A DNA stretch of 64,000 nucleotides from CAXBID01 sp963815305. Its GTDB lineage: Bacteria > Bacteroidota > Bacteroidia > Flavobacteriales > Flavobacteriaceae. The stretch's first letter is position 1; each line of letters starts with the position of its first letter. Where the stretch lies: positions 2,542,001 through 2,606,000 of the forward strand of contig CAWFFW010000001.1 of the NCBI GenBank assembly GCA_963815305.1, given 5' to 3'. The translations under genes and the position numbers were made by a program. The notes under the pieces are model-generated. The model saw only the letters and a list, made by a program, of their open reading frames with translations, searched no databases and was not told the DNA's origin. Shown here in pieces: positions 45,335 through 54,264 of this stretch.

Positions 45335-46291
45335 TTAGAAGAATCTTGGTGAGCGGTCGTAACCTCCTTTAAATCCGAATAAATCAATATCGAATAAAAT
45401 GAATATTTCATGAGAACCAGAATTAAAACTTCCTAAGTTACTGGTTGTATAATCATAAGCATAACCTACTCTTAATTGTGGTGTGATTCTGAAATTAACC
45501 AATGCGCTAACCGCATCGCCTAAACGGTATCCTAAACCTGCTTCCAATCGTTCATTTATTAAAACATTTGCGGTAACATCTACAGCTACTGGCGCTCCAG
45601 ATACAGCTCGTGCCATGAATGCCGGTTTGAATTTTAAATCTCTATTGATATCAAAAACATAACCACCCGTAAAGAAGTAGTGCACATTTTGTGCTCCTGT
45701 TGCTATTACTCCGTTTTCATCTTCTAAATGTTTTGTTGTTAACATATTTGGTGCCGATAATCCTAAATAATAATTATCGGTAAAAAAGAAAGCACCAATA
45801 CCTAAATTAGGAAATGTTTTATTTATGTTTTCATTAAATGCAGCATCGGTAGTTGTATTGCCCGATTGCAAAACGAATCCATCAAAATTGGCATCGAAAA
45901 AAGTAAAACCGGCTTTTATACCTAAAGATAGTTTACTTTCTATACCAACTGGCAATACATAAGCGAAGTCTGCAAAAATGTTGTTTTCACTAACAACATC
46001 ACCAATTTCATCATTGGTAAAAGAAATTCCCATTTCAATTTTATCGTTTATTGGGGTGTGGGCAAAAAAGCTTGCTGTTTTTGGTGCACCTTCTAAACCT
46101 ACCCATTGGGTTCTGTAATGTCCGCCTAAATTAACTATACCCTCATCGGCAGTAGCGTAAGCGGGGTTAATAATACTCATGTTATACATATATTGTGTAA
46201 ACTGAGGGTCTTGTTGCGCGTAGCTTTGAAAGGACAAAATTATGATACTTAACAAAGCAGCTATTTTATGATATATATTTAAATGTTTCAT
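45335..46291 (-). CDS. PorP/SprF-family type IX secretion membrane protein
   Basis: Outer-membrane beta-barrel of 318 residues. It has a signal peptide (KIAALLSIIILSFQSYAQ), then the family opening QQDPQFTQYMYNMSIINPAYA, the RTQWVGLEGAPKTASFFAHTPI block and the end ITPQLRVGYAYDYTTSNLGSF with GSHEIFILFDI. In Flavobacterium johnsoniae SprF is needed to secrete the adhesin SprB, and paralogs pair with type-B CTD proteins. Here the upstream neighbour is such a CTD protein and the downstream neighbour is PorE-like, so this is probably the dedicated partner of the 1567-residue adhesin. Confidence 0.95.
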   Translation of the reverse strand: MKHLNIYHKIAALLSIIILSFQSYAQQDPQFTQYMYNMSIINPAYATADEGIVNLGGHYRTQWVGLEGAPKTASFFAHTPINDKIEMGISFTNDEIGDVVSENNIFADFAYVLPVGIESKLSLGIKAGFTFFDANFDGFVLQSGNTTTDAAFNENINKTFPNLGIGAFFFTDNYYLGLSAPNMLTTKHLEDENGVIATGAQNVHYFFTGGYVFDINRDLKFKPAFMARAVSGAPVAVDVTANVLINERLEAGLGYRLGDAVSALVNFRITPQLRVGYAYDYTTSNLGSFNSGSHEIFILFDIDLFGFKGGYDRSPRFF

Positions 46292-46384
46292 CTGTTCTTA
46301 TTTATTTGTTTTTCATCGGTCAGATGCAATTCGCCATTAAACTTTTCAATTAATAAAAAGGAATTTTATTATGGCTCATTTCAT
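46289..46384 (-). promoter_or_regulatory. Candidate structured leader, copy C (PorP/SprF gene)
   Basis: On the minus strand it begins ATGAAATGAGCCATAATAAA. Arm GCCAT (46375-46371) pairs with ATGGC (46337-46333), and TAAA next to the first arm can extend the stem with TTTA. GAATTGCATCTGACC follows, and CATCTG (46326-46321) complements CAGATG (46294-46289) at the start codon. It shares its core with copy A and its first 11 bases with copy D. Confidence 0.65.
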
Positions 46385-46411
46385 TGTTTCAAATTTTTCT
46401 GTATATATAAA

Positions 46412-49400
46412 TTATCTGCTTAAGTATAAGCGTCCTTGTTCCGTTTTGTTTTCTCCATCGTTATAACTGAAAACATAGAAGTATACACCTACGGGTAAAT
46501 CACCATTATCTATGGTACCAGACTGATTTGATTTACCGTCAAACCTTGGTGTATTTGCATTTCCTTTGTAAACCATATTTCCGTTACGATTATAAATTTC
46601 TATTTCAAAATTTGGATGTATAATGCTTAAATTATCCATGTCAAATGTATCGTTTACACCATCTCCGTTGGGCGAAAATCCGTCAGGAATTGCCAGTTTA
46701 CCGCATGATGTTAAATCTGGAGTCACTTCCAAACGAACACTACTTTCACATCCTGTTGCTAAATCAAATAAAACAGCATAATACGATGCTCCGTTGGAAA
46801 GCGTAGTGCTCTCCGAAATTACTGTTCCTCCACCGTCTTCTGCATCATACCAAACAACACTATACATAGAAGCATCATAATTAATATTTGATGTTAATTC
46901 ACTAATGGTTGGGCTATCATTAATACACAATTCTTGATTTGAAGTAATTAATGTTGCCGTTGGTGTATCATTAACTGTTGCCGTAACTTGAACATTAGTT
47001 GAAGATTCGCAACCTGAACTATTTGTCTGTGTTGCATAATAATCCTCACTATCAATTAAACTATCTGATGAATTTGCCACTATTGTTAAACCAGCATCCT
47101 CATACCAAGTTACAATTCCTGATAAGGTTAAAGCATTATCCAAATCTGAAACCGTTGGATTATCAACAGCACAAAATTCTGGATTTGAGTTAACTACAAC
47201 TGGTGCTGTACTATCATCAACCGTAACTGTAATACTTGCGCTTGAATCTGTTGCGCAAGGCGATACTGCGGCTACCGTGTAAGTGTAAACTCCTGGCGCA
47301 TCACTATTTGGATTAAATTCTCCGGTACCGCTTGGTAAAGCTGGCGACCATATTCCTCCTGATTGCGCTGATGTTCCTAACAGTGGAAATAAATCGGTGA
47401 CCCCATCGATAACACAAATTAAAACAGAATCATCTGTTCCTGCATTTGGTGCTTGAGTTACTGAAACTATTACATCACTCGAATCTGTACCACACGCATT
47501 TGTTAAAGTATATGTATATGTTCCTTGAGCGTCAATTAACGGATCGAAAACTCCGGTACCACTATCTAATGTTGGTGACCATATTCCTCCAATATCTGCA
47601 CCTCCAAGAAGTGTAACCAAATCGGTAGTCCCGCTGCTACTGCAAACGTCTAATGTATTATCTGTTCCTGCATTTAAAGGTTCATCAATAGTTACTGTTA
47701 TTAGTGTACTATCATCAACGCATGGTGCCGAAGCTGTAACATAATATGTAAATTGATATGTTCCTGCGACAAATCCAGTTGCATCAAAAATATTTCCTGT
47801 TAATGCGCCTGTTGCATCAGTATCTTGCCAAACCCCACCAGCATCTTGTGTACCATCTAAACCAGTATCTAAATCAACACTACTATTATCATTACATGCT
47901 GCAATAGGAATGTTATTCGGACTTCCTGCATTTGGAGATACGTAAATTGTTGCGATAACTTCTGTCCTTATTGAAGATTCACAACCTGTTGTTACATCTA
48001 TTTGAGTTGCGTAGTAAGTTTCACCATTAACTAAAGCAGTGGTTCCTGCTAGTGCAGTTCCTCCTGTTGCATCATCATACCATTGTATTGAATTTCCAGT
48101 TACAATCAAATCAGAGATTGTTGCTGTATCACAAAATTCTTGAGGTGTTGCTGCTGTAGGTGCTGGTGTATCATTAATTATAATAGTCACGGTTACATCG
48201 ACATCGTCACAAGCTCCAATAGCATCTACATCAAAAGTAAAATTATAGGTGCCTTGGGGTAATCCGTCAAGTGCTACTGTGTTTCCAATTAAAGCACCCG
48301 TAGTATCATCATCATTCCAAGTACCCGTTTGGTCTTCGTCTGATAATAAATCAAATAAATTATAAGTTTGACTTGTTGTGATATCTGCTAAACAAAATTC
48401 TACTGGAGGATTTGCTGTTCCTGATTCAGGAGCATCTTCAATAGTTACAACCACCGTTGAACTATTTGTACATCCATTGGTATCTGTAATGCTATATGTA
48501 AAATTATATGACCCTATGGTTAGTAAAGTTATAGTAACATCACTTCCTGTTAAAGCTCCTGTTGTATCATCATCTGCCCATGTTCCACCTGTATCTTCTC
48601 CAGTTAATTGTCCGAATAAGTCTAATGGCGAATTGGCAACTAAATCATTCTCACAGAAAACTGCCGTTGTTGGGGTTCCTGTTTCTGGTGTAGGGAATAC
48701 TATAATTTGAACAGTGACATCTACATCCGAACATGTGCCAATGTCTGGAACTGAATAGGTATAATCATAAGTACCATCTGTTAACGCTGAAATATCAGTC
48801 GAACTAGTTGTTACTGTCCCAGATGTATCTGGACCAATATACCACGTTCCGTTTGTATCTTGTGTACCATCTAAAAGTGAAAATAAATCGAACGGAGAAT
48901 TTGCTCCTAAACTTTCTTCACAAACCTCAAAAGGCACAAATGCGTTTCCTGATTCAGGAGCATCTTCAATAGTTACAACCACCGTTGAACTATTTGTACA
49001 TCCATTGGTATCTGTAATACTATATGTAAAATTATATGATCCTATGTTTAGTAAGGTTATAGTAACATCACTTCCTGTTAAAGCTCCTGTTGTATCATCA
49101 TCTGCCCATGTTCCACCTGTATCTTCTCCAGTTAATTCTCCGAATAAGTCTAATGGCGAATTAGCAACTAAATCATTCTCACAGAAAACTGCCGTTGTTG
49201 GGGTTCCTGTTTCTGGTGTAGGGAATACTATAATTTGAACAGTGACATCTACATCCGAACATGTGCCAATGTCTGGAACTGAATACGTATAATCATAAGT
49301 ACCATCTGTTAACGCTGAAATATCAGTCGAACTAGTTGTTACTGTCCCAGATGTATCTGGACCAATATACCACGTTCCGTTTGTATCTTGTGTACCATCT

Positions 49401-51115
49401 AAAAGTGAAAATAAATCGAACGGAGAATTTGCTCCTAAACTTTCTTCACAAACCTCAAAAGGCACTAATGCGTTTCCTGATTCAGGAGCATCTTCAATAG
49501 TTACAACCACCGTTGAACTATTTGTACATCCATTGGTATCTGTAATACTATATGTAAAATTATATGACCCTATGGTTAGTAAGGTTATAGTTACATCACT
49601 TCCTGTTAAAGCTCCTGTTGTATCATCATCTGCCCATGTTCCACCTGTATCTTCTCCAGTTAATTGTCCGAATAAGTCTAATGGCGAATTGGCAACTAAA
49701 TCATTCTCACAGAAAACTGCCGTTGTTGGGGTTCCTGTTTCTGGTGTAGGGAATACTATAATTTGAACCGTTGTAGATTCTTCCGGACATGGATTTGGTA
49801 ATATATTTTGAGTGTAAGTAAAATTATAGGTTCCAGATGCGAAACCCGTTAAATCTATTGGCGAACCAACCACGGGGTCTGTACTTGATGTCCCCTGTGT
49901 CCATTGCCCTCCTGGATCTTCATTATCTAACAACGTAGATAAATCAAATGCTGTTGGTAAATCTTGCTCACAATATGTAGCAGGACTTGTAGCAGTTCCA
50001 GAAGTGAAAGTTTCGTTTATAGTAATTGTAACATTAGCTGAGTTTTCTGGACAGGCTCCATTTGCAGGAACTGTATAGGTAAACGTATAAATTCCTGGCG
50101 TGGTTAATGTTGATATATTAACAGTTCCTAAGTTTCCGTTAGTAGTTGTTAATGATGCATCATTAGACCAAATTCCGTTAGTGTCTTTTGGGGAACCCAA
50201 TTCATCAAATAGATCAAAATCTGAGGTTGGAAGGTTATCATTACAATATTCTAAGCTACCTGGTGTTCCAGGATCAAAAGGATCATTAATATTAACAGCA
50301 ACTGGAATTGCATTACTATCGCAAAGCGGTTCGTCTATTTGTACGTAATAGGTTGATCCATTAACTAAAGAGTTTGAAGAAGATAACGCTGGTGGAACTG
50401 GGTTTCCAAACCCATCAACATTATTATACCATATAAAAGTAGCAGTGGTTCCTGGATTTAAATCTCCTATCGTTGGGTTAGAATCTGAACAAAATTCCTG
50501 TAAACTAGGTGGCGTAGGATCAGCAGGAGAAATTGATTCTATTGTCTTCCCTAACTTAATTTGACTTGTACATAATGTATTATCAAATATTATATAATAA
50601 TTTATTATCCCATTGGCAACTGCATCAGTTAAATTAGCTTGATTAGTTAATGCAAAGTCGTAATAAACAGTAGCTGATCCTCCTAATGGAATATATGAGG
50701 CTAAAGCATCATCAATGTAATCTTGAATCGTTGCATTTTCATTACTACAATAAAATTTATCCAAAGATCCTCCCGGAGGAACTGGATTGACTTGAAAACT
50801 TATAGTTATAGATTCTCTTGTTCCACAGGCTCCAGAGTTATCATCTACATAATAAACACCTTGCTGTACTAATTGATTAGGATCTAATCCGCTACCACCT
50901 GTGGCGCCAGTATACCAAACGATACCATTTCCATTATCTGTTGCATAGTCTGAACTCAAGTCTGAAAGGGTATAACCTGCCCCATTACAAATGGGTGGGG
51001 GTGCTGAATCTGTGATTGTAGGACACTGAGCCTTTAGCGAAACTGTAGCCCAAAGAAAAACCATGAGAGAGGTTACAAATACTTTTGTATACCTTAAAAG
51101 GTAGTTAGCTTTCAT
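46412..51115 (-). CDS. Large repeat adhesin with type-B gliding-associated C-terminal domain
   Basis: A 1567-residue cell-surface protein. After a signal peptide (VFVTSLMVFLWATVSLKAQ) it is made of many Ig-like modules of about 85-90 residues, each with a pair of cysteines and a T[GD]GTW-type core (for example FCENDLVANSPLDLFGQLTG). Residues about 449-899 are 2.5 copies of a 176-residue unit. The last 90 residues are a type-B CTD (IPDGFSPNGDGVNDTFDM, FEIEIYNRNGNMVYKG, LPVGVYFYVFSYNDG), the signal for export through SprA. Composition is rich in Thr, Asp and Gly. Asp-rich loops suggest calcium binding. The next gene is its likely SprF-type partner. Ligand unknown. Confidence 0.93.
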   Translation of the reverse strand: MKANYLLRYTKVFVTSLMVFLWATVSLKAQCPTITDSAPPPICNGAGYTLSDLSSDYATDNGNGIVWYTGATGGSGLDPNQLVQQGVYYVDDNSGACGTRESITISFQVNPVPPGGSLDKFYCSNENATIQDYIDDALASYIPLGGSATVYYDFALTNQANLTDAVANGIINYYIIFDNTLCTSQIKLGKTIESISPADPTPPSLQEFCSDSNPTIGDLNPGTTATFIWYNNVDGFGNPVPPALSSSNSLVNGSTYYVQIDEPLCDSNAIPVAVNINDPFDPGTPGSLEYCNDNLPTSDFDLFDELGSPKDTNGIWSNDASLTTTNGNLGTVNISTLTTPGIYTFTYTVPANGACPENSANVTITINETFTSGTATSPATYCEQDLPTAFDLSTLLDNEDPGGQWTQGTSSTDPVVGSPIDLTGFASGTYNFTYTQNILPNPCPEESTTVQIIVFPTPETGTPTTAVFCENDLVANSPLDLFGQLTGEDTGGTWADDDTTGALTGSDVTITLLTIGSYNFTYSITDTNGCTNSSTVVVTIEDAPESGNALVPFEVCEESLGANSPFDLFSLLDGTQDTNGTWYIGPDTSGTVTTSSTDISALTDGTYDYTYSVPDIGTCSDVDVTVQIIVFPTPETGTPTTAVFCENDLVANSPLDLFGELTGEDTGGTWADDDTTGALTGSDVTITLLNIGSYNFTYSITDTNGCTNSSTVVVTIEDAPESGNAFVPFEVCEESLGANSPFDLFSLLDGTQDTNGTWYIGPDTSGTVTTSSTDISALTDGTYDYTYSVPDIGTCSDVDVTVQIIVFPTPETGTPTTAVFCENDLVANSPLDLFGQLTGEDTGGTWADDDTTGALTGSDVTITLLTIGSYNFTYSITDTNGCTNSSTVVVTIEDAPESGTANPPVEFCLADITTSQTYNLFDLLSDEDQTGTWNDDDTTGALIGNTVALDGLPQGTYNFTFDVDAIGACDDVDVTVTIIINDTPAPTAATPQEFCDTATISDLIVTGNSIQWYDDATGGTALAGTTALVNGETYYATQIDVTTGCESSIRTEVIATIYVSPNAGSPNNIPIAACNDNSSVDLDTGLDGTQDAGGVWQDTDATGALTGNIFDATGFVAGTYQFTYYVTASAPCVDDSTLITVTIDEPLNAGTDNTLDVCSSSGTTDLVTLLGGADIGGIWSPTLDSGTGVFDPLIDAQGTYTYTLTNACGTDSSDVIVSVTQAPNAGTDDSVLICVIDGVTDLFPLLGTSAQSGGIWSPALPSGTGEFNPNSDAPGVYTYTVAAVSPCATDSSASITVTVDDSTAPVVVNSNPEFCAVDNPTVSDLDNALTLSGIVTWYEDAGLTIVANSSDSLIDSEDYYATQTNSSGCESSTNVQVTATVNDTPTATLITSNQELCINDSPTISELTSNINYDASMYSVVWYDAEDGGGTVISESTTLSNGASYYAVLFDLATGCESSVRLEVTPDLTSCGKLAIPDGFSPNGDGVNDTFDMDNLSIIHPNFEIEIYNRNGNMVYKGNANTPRFDGKSNQSGTIDNGDLPVGVYFYVFSYNDGENKTEQGRLYLSR
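48421..49769 (-). repeat. 528-bp near-identical tandem repeat inside the adhesin gene
   Basis: Copies lie at 48421-48948 and 48949-49476, with a partial third at 49477-49769. The phrase CTGATTCAGGAGCATCTTCA recurs at exactly 528-base spacing, 176 codons. Only scattered bases differ (for example GTAATGCTATATG versus GTAATACTATATG), which points to recent duplication or gene conversion. Confidence 0.95.
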
Positions 51116-51286
51116 AAAATTGATTAATTATATTAATTATTTAATAGCTTCTGTTATACTAGAAATCGTTTAAAAAAATCTCTACTAGAATTATTTAATG
51201 GCGCAATATAACGGATTTATTTGTATTTTATCGATTTATTGTTTATTATTTTGTATTTCATCGTAAAAAAAAGTGTTTAAACGGAA

Positions 51287-51312
51287 AAACCCGCTTTTAA
51301 TAAAGCGGGTTT
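51287..51312 (-). terminator. Terminator of the ACIII-cytochrome oxidase operon
   Basis: An 11-bp perfect stem AAACCCGCTTT / AAAGCGGGTTT with a 4-nt loop, followed by T on the minus strand, 27 bases after the stop of the subunit I gene. The remaining spacer to 51115 has no gene. Confidence 0.85.
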
Positions 51313-51338
51313 GGAAAGTATAAAAAATGTTTTATTTG

Positions 51339-53132
51339 CTAATGCTGAAGTTCTTCTTCTCCTTCTTTTAAAGGAATATTCTGAGGAACAAAGTCTACGT
51401 CATATCCTGGTTTACTATAATCATAAGGCCAACGATATACGTGTGGAATCTCACCAGGCCAGTTACCGTGAATATGTTCAACAGGTGTTGTCCACTCAAG
51501 AGTAGTAGATTTCCAGGGGTTTTGAACTGATTTCTTTCCGTAAAAAATACTACTAAAGAAATTATATAAGTAAATAATTTGTACAATCCCTCCAAATAAT
51601 GCAAACATAGTGATAATTACATTTACGTTGGCTAAATCATCAAATAATGGAAAGTTAGAGTTTGTATAATAACGTCTAGGTAATCCTGCCATACCTATAA
51701 AGTGCATCGGAAAAAATACACCATAAGCACAAATGGCTGTAATCCAAAAGTGTATATATCCTAAATTTTTATTTAACATTCTACCAAACATTTTTGGATA
51801 CCAATGATAAATTCCTGCAAACATACCATATAATGCAGATATACCCATTACCAAGTGGAAGTGAGCTACAACAAAATAAGTATCGTGTACATTAATATCC
51901 AAAGCACTATCACCCAAAATAATTCCTGTCAAACCTCCAGTTATAAAAGTTGATACAAAACCAATAGAAAATAACATGGCAGGATTCATTTGTAAATTTC
52001 CCTTCCAAAGTGTAGTTATCCAATTGAATGCTTTAACTGCAGAAGGAATTGCTATTAATAGCGTTGTAAATGTAAATACAGAACCTAAAAACGGATTCAT
52101 ACCTGAAATAAACATATGGTGACCCCATACGATTGTAGAGAGAAAAGCAATTGCCAAAATTGAAGCAATCATAGCTCGATAACCAAATACTGGCTTACGA
52201 GAGTTTGATGCTAAAATTTCAGAAACTAATCCCATTGCTGGTAGTATTACAATATATACTTCTGGATGCCCTAAGAACCAAAATAAGTGTTCGAATAATA
52301 CAGGTGACCCGCCTTGGTAATGTAATACTTCACCTTGTATGAATATATCTGATAAGAAAAAAGATGTTCCGAAACTACGATCCATTATTAATAACAAAGC
52401 GGCTGATAATAAGACTGGGAATGAAATTACACCAATCACAGCAGTAATAAAAAAGGTCCAAATTGTTAATGGAAGCCTTGTCATAGACATCCCTTTAGTA
52501 CGTAAGTTAATAACGGTTACGATGTAGTTTAATGATCCTAATAATGAAGACGCAATAAATATAGCCATAGATACCAACCATAAAGTCATACCCATACCTG
52601 ATCCACCTTGTGCCATTGGTAATGCACTTAATGGCGGGTATATTGTCCAACCAGCAGCGGCAGGTCCAGCCTCAACAAATAGTGAGATCACCATAATTAC
52701 GCTCGATAAAAAGAATAACCAATACGAAACCATATTTAAAAAACCAGAAGCCATATCTCGTGCACCAATTTGCAACGGAATCAAAAGATTACTGAATGTA
52801 CCACTCAATCCTGCTGTTAATACAAAGAATACCATAATAGTACCATGTATGGTTACTAAGGCTAAATAAATATCAGCATCCATAACACCGTCTGGAGCCC
52901 ATTTTCCTAATAATGCTTCAAATATAACGTTTGGCTCTTCTGGCCATGCAATTTGCATACGCATCATCATAGACATCATAACTCCAATAACACCCATAAT
53001 CGTACCCGTAATCAGGTACTGTTTAGCTATCATTTTATGGTCTTGACTAAAAATATATTTAGTCACAAAAGTTTCCTTATGATGATGTCCGTGGTCGTCT
53101 TCGTGAGCGTGAGTATCTGCGTGTGCTGACAT
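51339..53132 (-). CDS. ctaD: Cytochrome c oxidase subunit I
   Basis: Catalytic heme-copper subunit that reduces oxygen to water and pumps protons. The heme a/a3 and CuB ligands are in place: GTIMVFFVLTAGLSG, LFWFLGHPEVYIVILP (with the His-Tyr pair), TIVWGHHMFISGM and DTYFVVAHFHLVMG. Twelve helices are predicted in 597 residues. The N-terminal 20 residues are unusually rich in His (AHADTHAHEDDHGHHHKE), a cytoplasmic tail that might bind metal. It is the last gene of the act-cox operon, 28 bases after subunit II, and closed by a terminator. Confidence 0.97.
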   Translation of the reverse strand: MSAHADTHAHEDDHGHHHKETFVTKYIFSQDHKMIAKQYLITGTIMGVIGVMMSMMMRMQIAWPEEPNVIFEALLGKWAPDGVMDADIYLALVTIHGTIMVFFVLTAGLSGTFSNLLIPLQIGARDMASGFLNMVSYWLFFLSSVIMVISLFVEAGPAAAGWTIYPPLSALPMAQGGSGMGMTLWLVSMAIFIASSLLGSLNYIVTVINLRTKGMSMTRLPLTIWTFFITAVIGVISFPVLLSAALLLIMDRSFGTSFFLSDIFIQGEVLHYQGGSPVLFEHLFWFLGHPEVYIVILPAMGLVSEILASNSRKPVFGYRAMIASILAIAFLSTIVWGHHMFISGMNPFLGSVFTFTTLLIAIPSAVKAFNWITTLWKGNLQMNPAMLFSIGFVSTFITGGLTGIILGDSALDINVHDTYFVVAHFHLVMGISALYGMFAGIYHWYPKMFGRMLNKNLGYIHFWITAICAYGVFFPMHFIGMAGLPRRYYTNSNFPLFDDLANVNVIITMFALFGGIVQIIYLYNFFSSIFYGKKSVQNPWKSTTLEWTTPVEHIHGNWPGEIPHVYRWPYDYSKPGYDVDFVPQNIPLKEGEEELQH

Positions 53133-53160
53133 AATCTTATATCGTTTTTATCTTTTTAAA

Positions 53161-54234
53161 TTAGTTAAGTAAAGCGTTTTTAAATTCTTTTTGCTCTGCT
53201 ATCCAAGCATCATATTCTTCCTGAGTTTCAACTATAATTTTCATTTGCATATTATAATGAGATTTACCACAAATCTTATTACATAATAATAGATAATCGA
53301 ATTCATAACGCTCTAGTGCGGATTCACCCTTAGCAATCAACAATTTACTTTTTTCAATTCTAATTTCGTTAATCCTTTTAATTTTTTGTTGAATTTCTGG
53401 TGTTTCTCTCATATCAGTAGTAGTCACCGTTGGAGTAAACCCAAATTGCGTGATCATACCGGGAACACAATTCATTTGAGCTCTAAAATGAGGCATGTAA
53501 GCAGAGTGTAAAACATCTTGAGAACGCATTTTAAACAATACTGCTCTACCTACGGGTAGATGTAATTCTGTCGTAATTATATCGTCCTGTGCGTTAGGAT
53601 CAGCCTCATCCAAACCTAAAATATTTGCACGGTCTATATCAATTAAACGCACATTAGCTTTACCTAAGGTGTTATCTGCACCGCCGTATCTAGCTTTCCA
53701 GTTAAATTGTTGAGCATATAACTCTACTATTAATGGATCATCACTTTCATCAACACCCATAATGGTAATCCAAGCGTTTAAACCATAAATTATTAAGCCT
53801 GCTAAAACAATAACTGGTATAATGGTCCAGATGGCTTCTAGCTTATTATTGTCTGCGAAAAATAACGCTTTCTTACCTTTTTCTCCTTTGTATTTAAAAG
53901 CAAAATAATGCAATAAAAATTGAGTCACTGTTTGCACGAAAAAGATAACTATCATGGTAGTTATCATAAGGTTATCGATGGTTGGCCCGTGAGCCGACGC
54001 AGAGTTCGACATTAATGGCAAATCTCCATATTTAACAAAACATACAATGGTAATGATATAAATGAAAGCTAAAAAACCCATCATTAAATATCCATTCATG
54101 GTATTATCTTTGTCAGTGGCTACACCAGCAATATCAGTTCCATTTTTGGCCTGTGCCAAATCGAAAATCTTGACCATCTGCCAGATGGCAACTAAAATAA
54201 ATACTAAAACTATAATTGTTAATAAAGCAGTCAT
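53161..54234 (-). CDS. ctaC: Cytochrome c oxidase subunit II
   Basis: Electron-entry subunit with the binuclear CuA site. Three hydrophobic segments precede the cupredoxin domain: two near residues 3-20 and 48-68, and two more around 85-165 flanking the FFADNNKLEAIWTIIPVIVL motif. The CuA ligands appear in VLHSAYMPHFRAQM and LLLCNKICGKSHYNMQMK (two Cys, one His, one Met). No fused cytochrome c domain is present, so electrons must arrive from the ActA or ActE hemes. The extra N-terminal helix makes it longer (357 aa) than most. It lies between actF and subunit I. Confidence 0.95.
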   Translation of the reverse strand: MTALLTIIVLVFILVAIWQMVKIFDLAQAKNGTDIAGVATDKDNTMNGYLMMGFLAFIYIITIVCFVKYGDLPLMSNSASAHGPTIDNLMITTMIVIFFVQTVTQFLLHYFAFKYKGEKGKKALFFADNNKLEAIWTIIPVIVLAGLIIYGLNAWITIMGVDESDDPLIVELYAQQFNWKARYGGADNTLGKANVRLIDIDRANILGLDEADPNAQDDIITTELHLPVGRAVLFKMRSQDVLHSAYMPHFRAQMNCVPGMITQFGFTPTVTTTDMRETPEIQQKIKRINEIRIEKSKLLIAKGESALERYEFDYLLLCNKICGKSHYNMQMKIIVETQEEYDAWIAEQKEFKNALLN

Positions 54235-54264
54235 TGTTGTCGTTCGTCTTTATTTATATCTTAA

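Noticed and set aside
48378..49766. Three plus-strand frames repeated at 528-base spacing opposite the adhesin
   Set aside because: They are antisense shadows of the repeated adhesin coding sequence; their identity follows from the repeat, and they have no signal or domain.
48421..49769. Regular direct repeats considered as a CRISPR-like array
   Set aside because: The units are 528 bp, contiguous, coding and without unique spacers.
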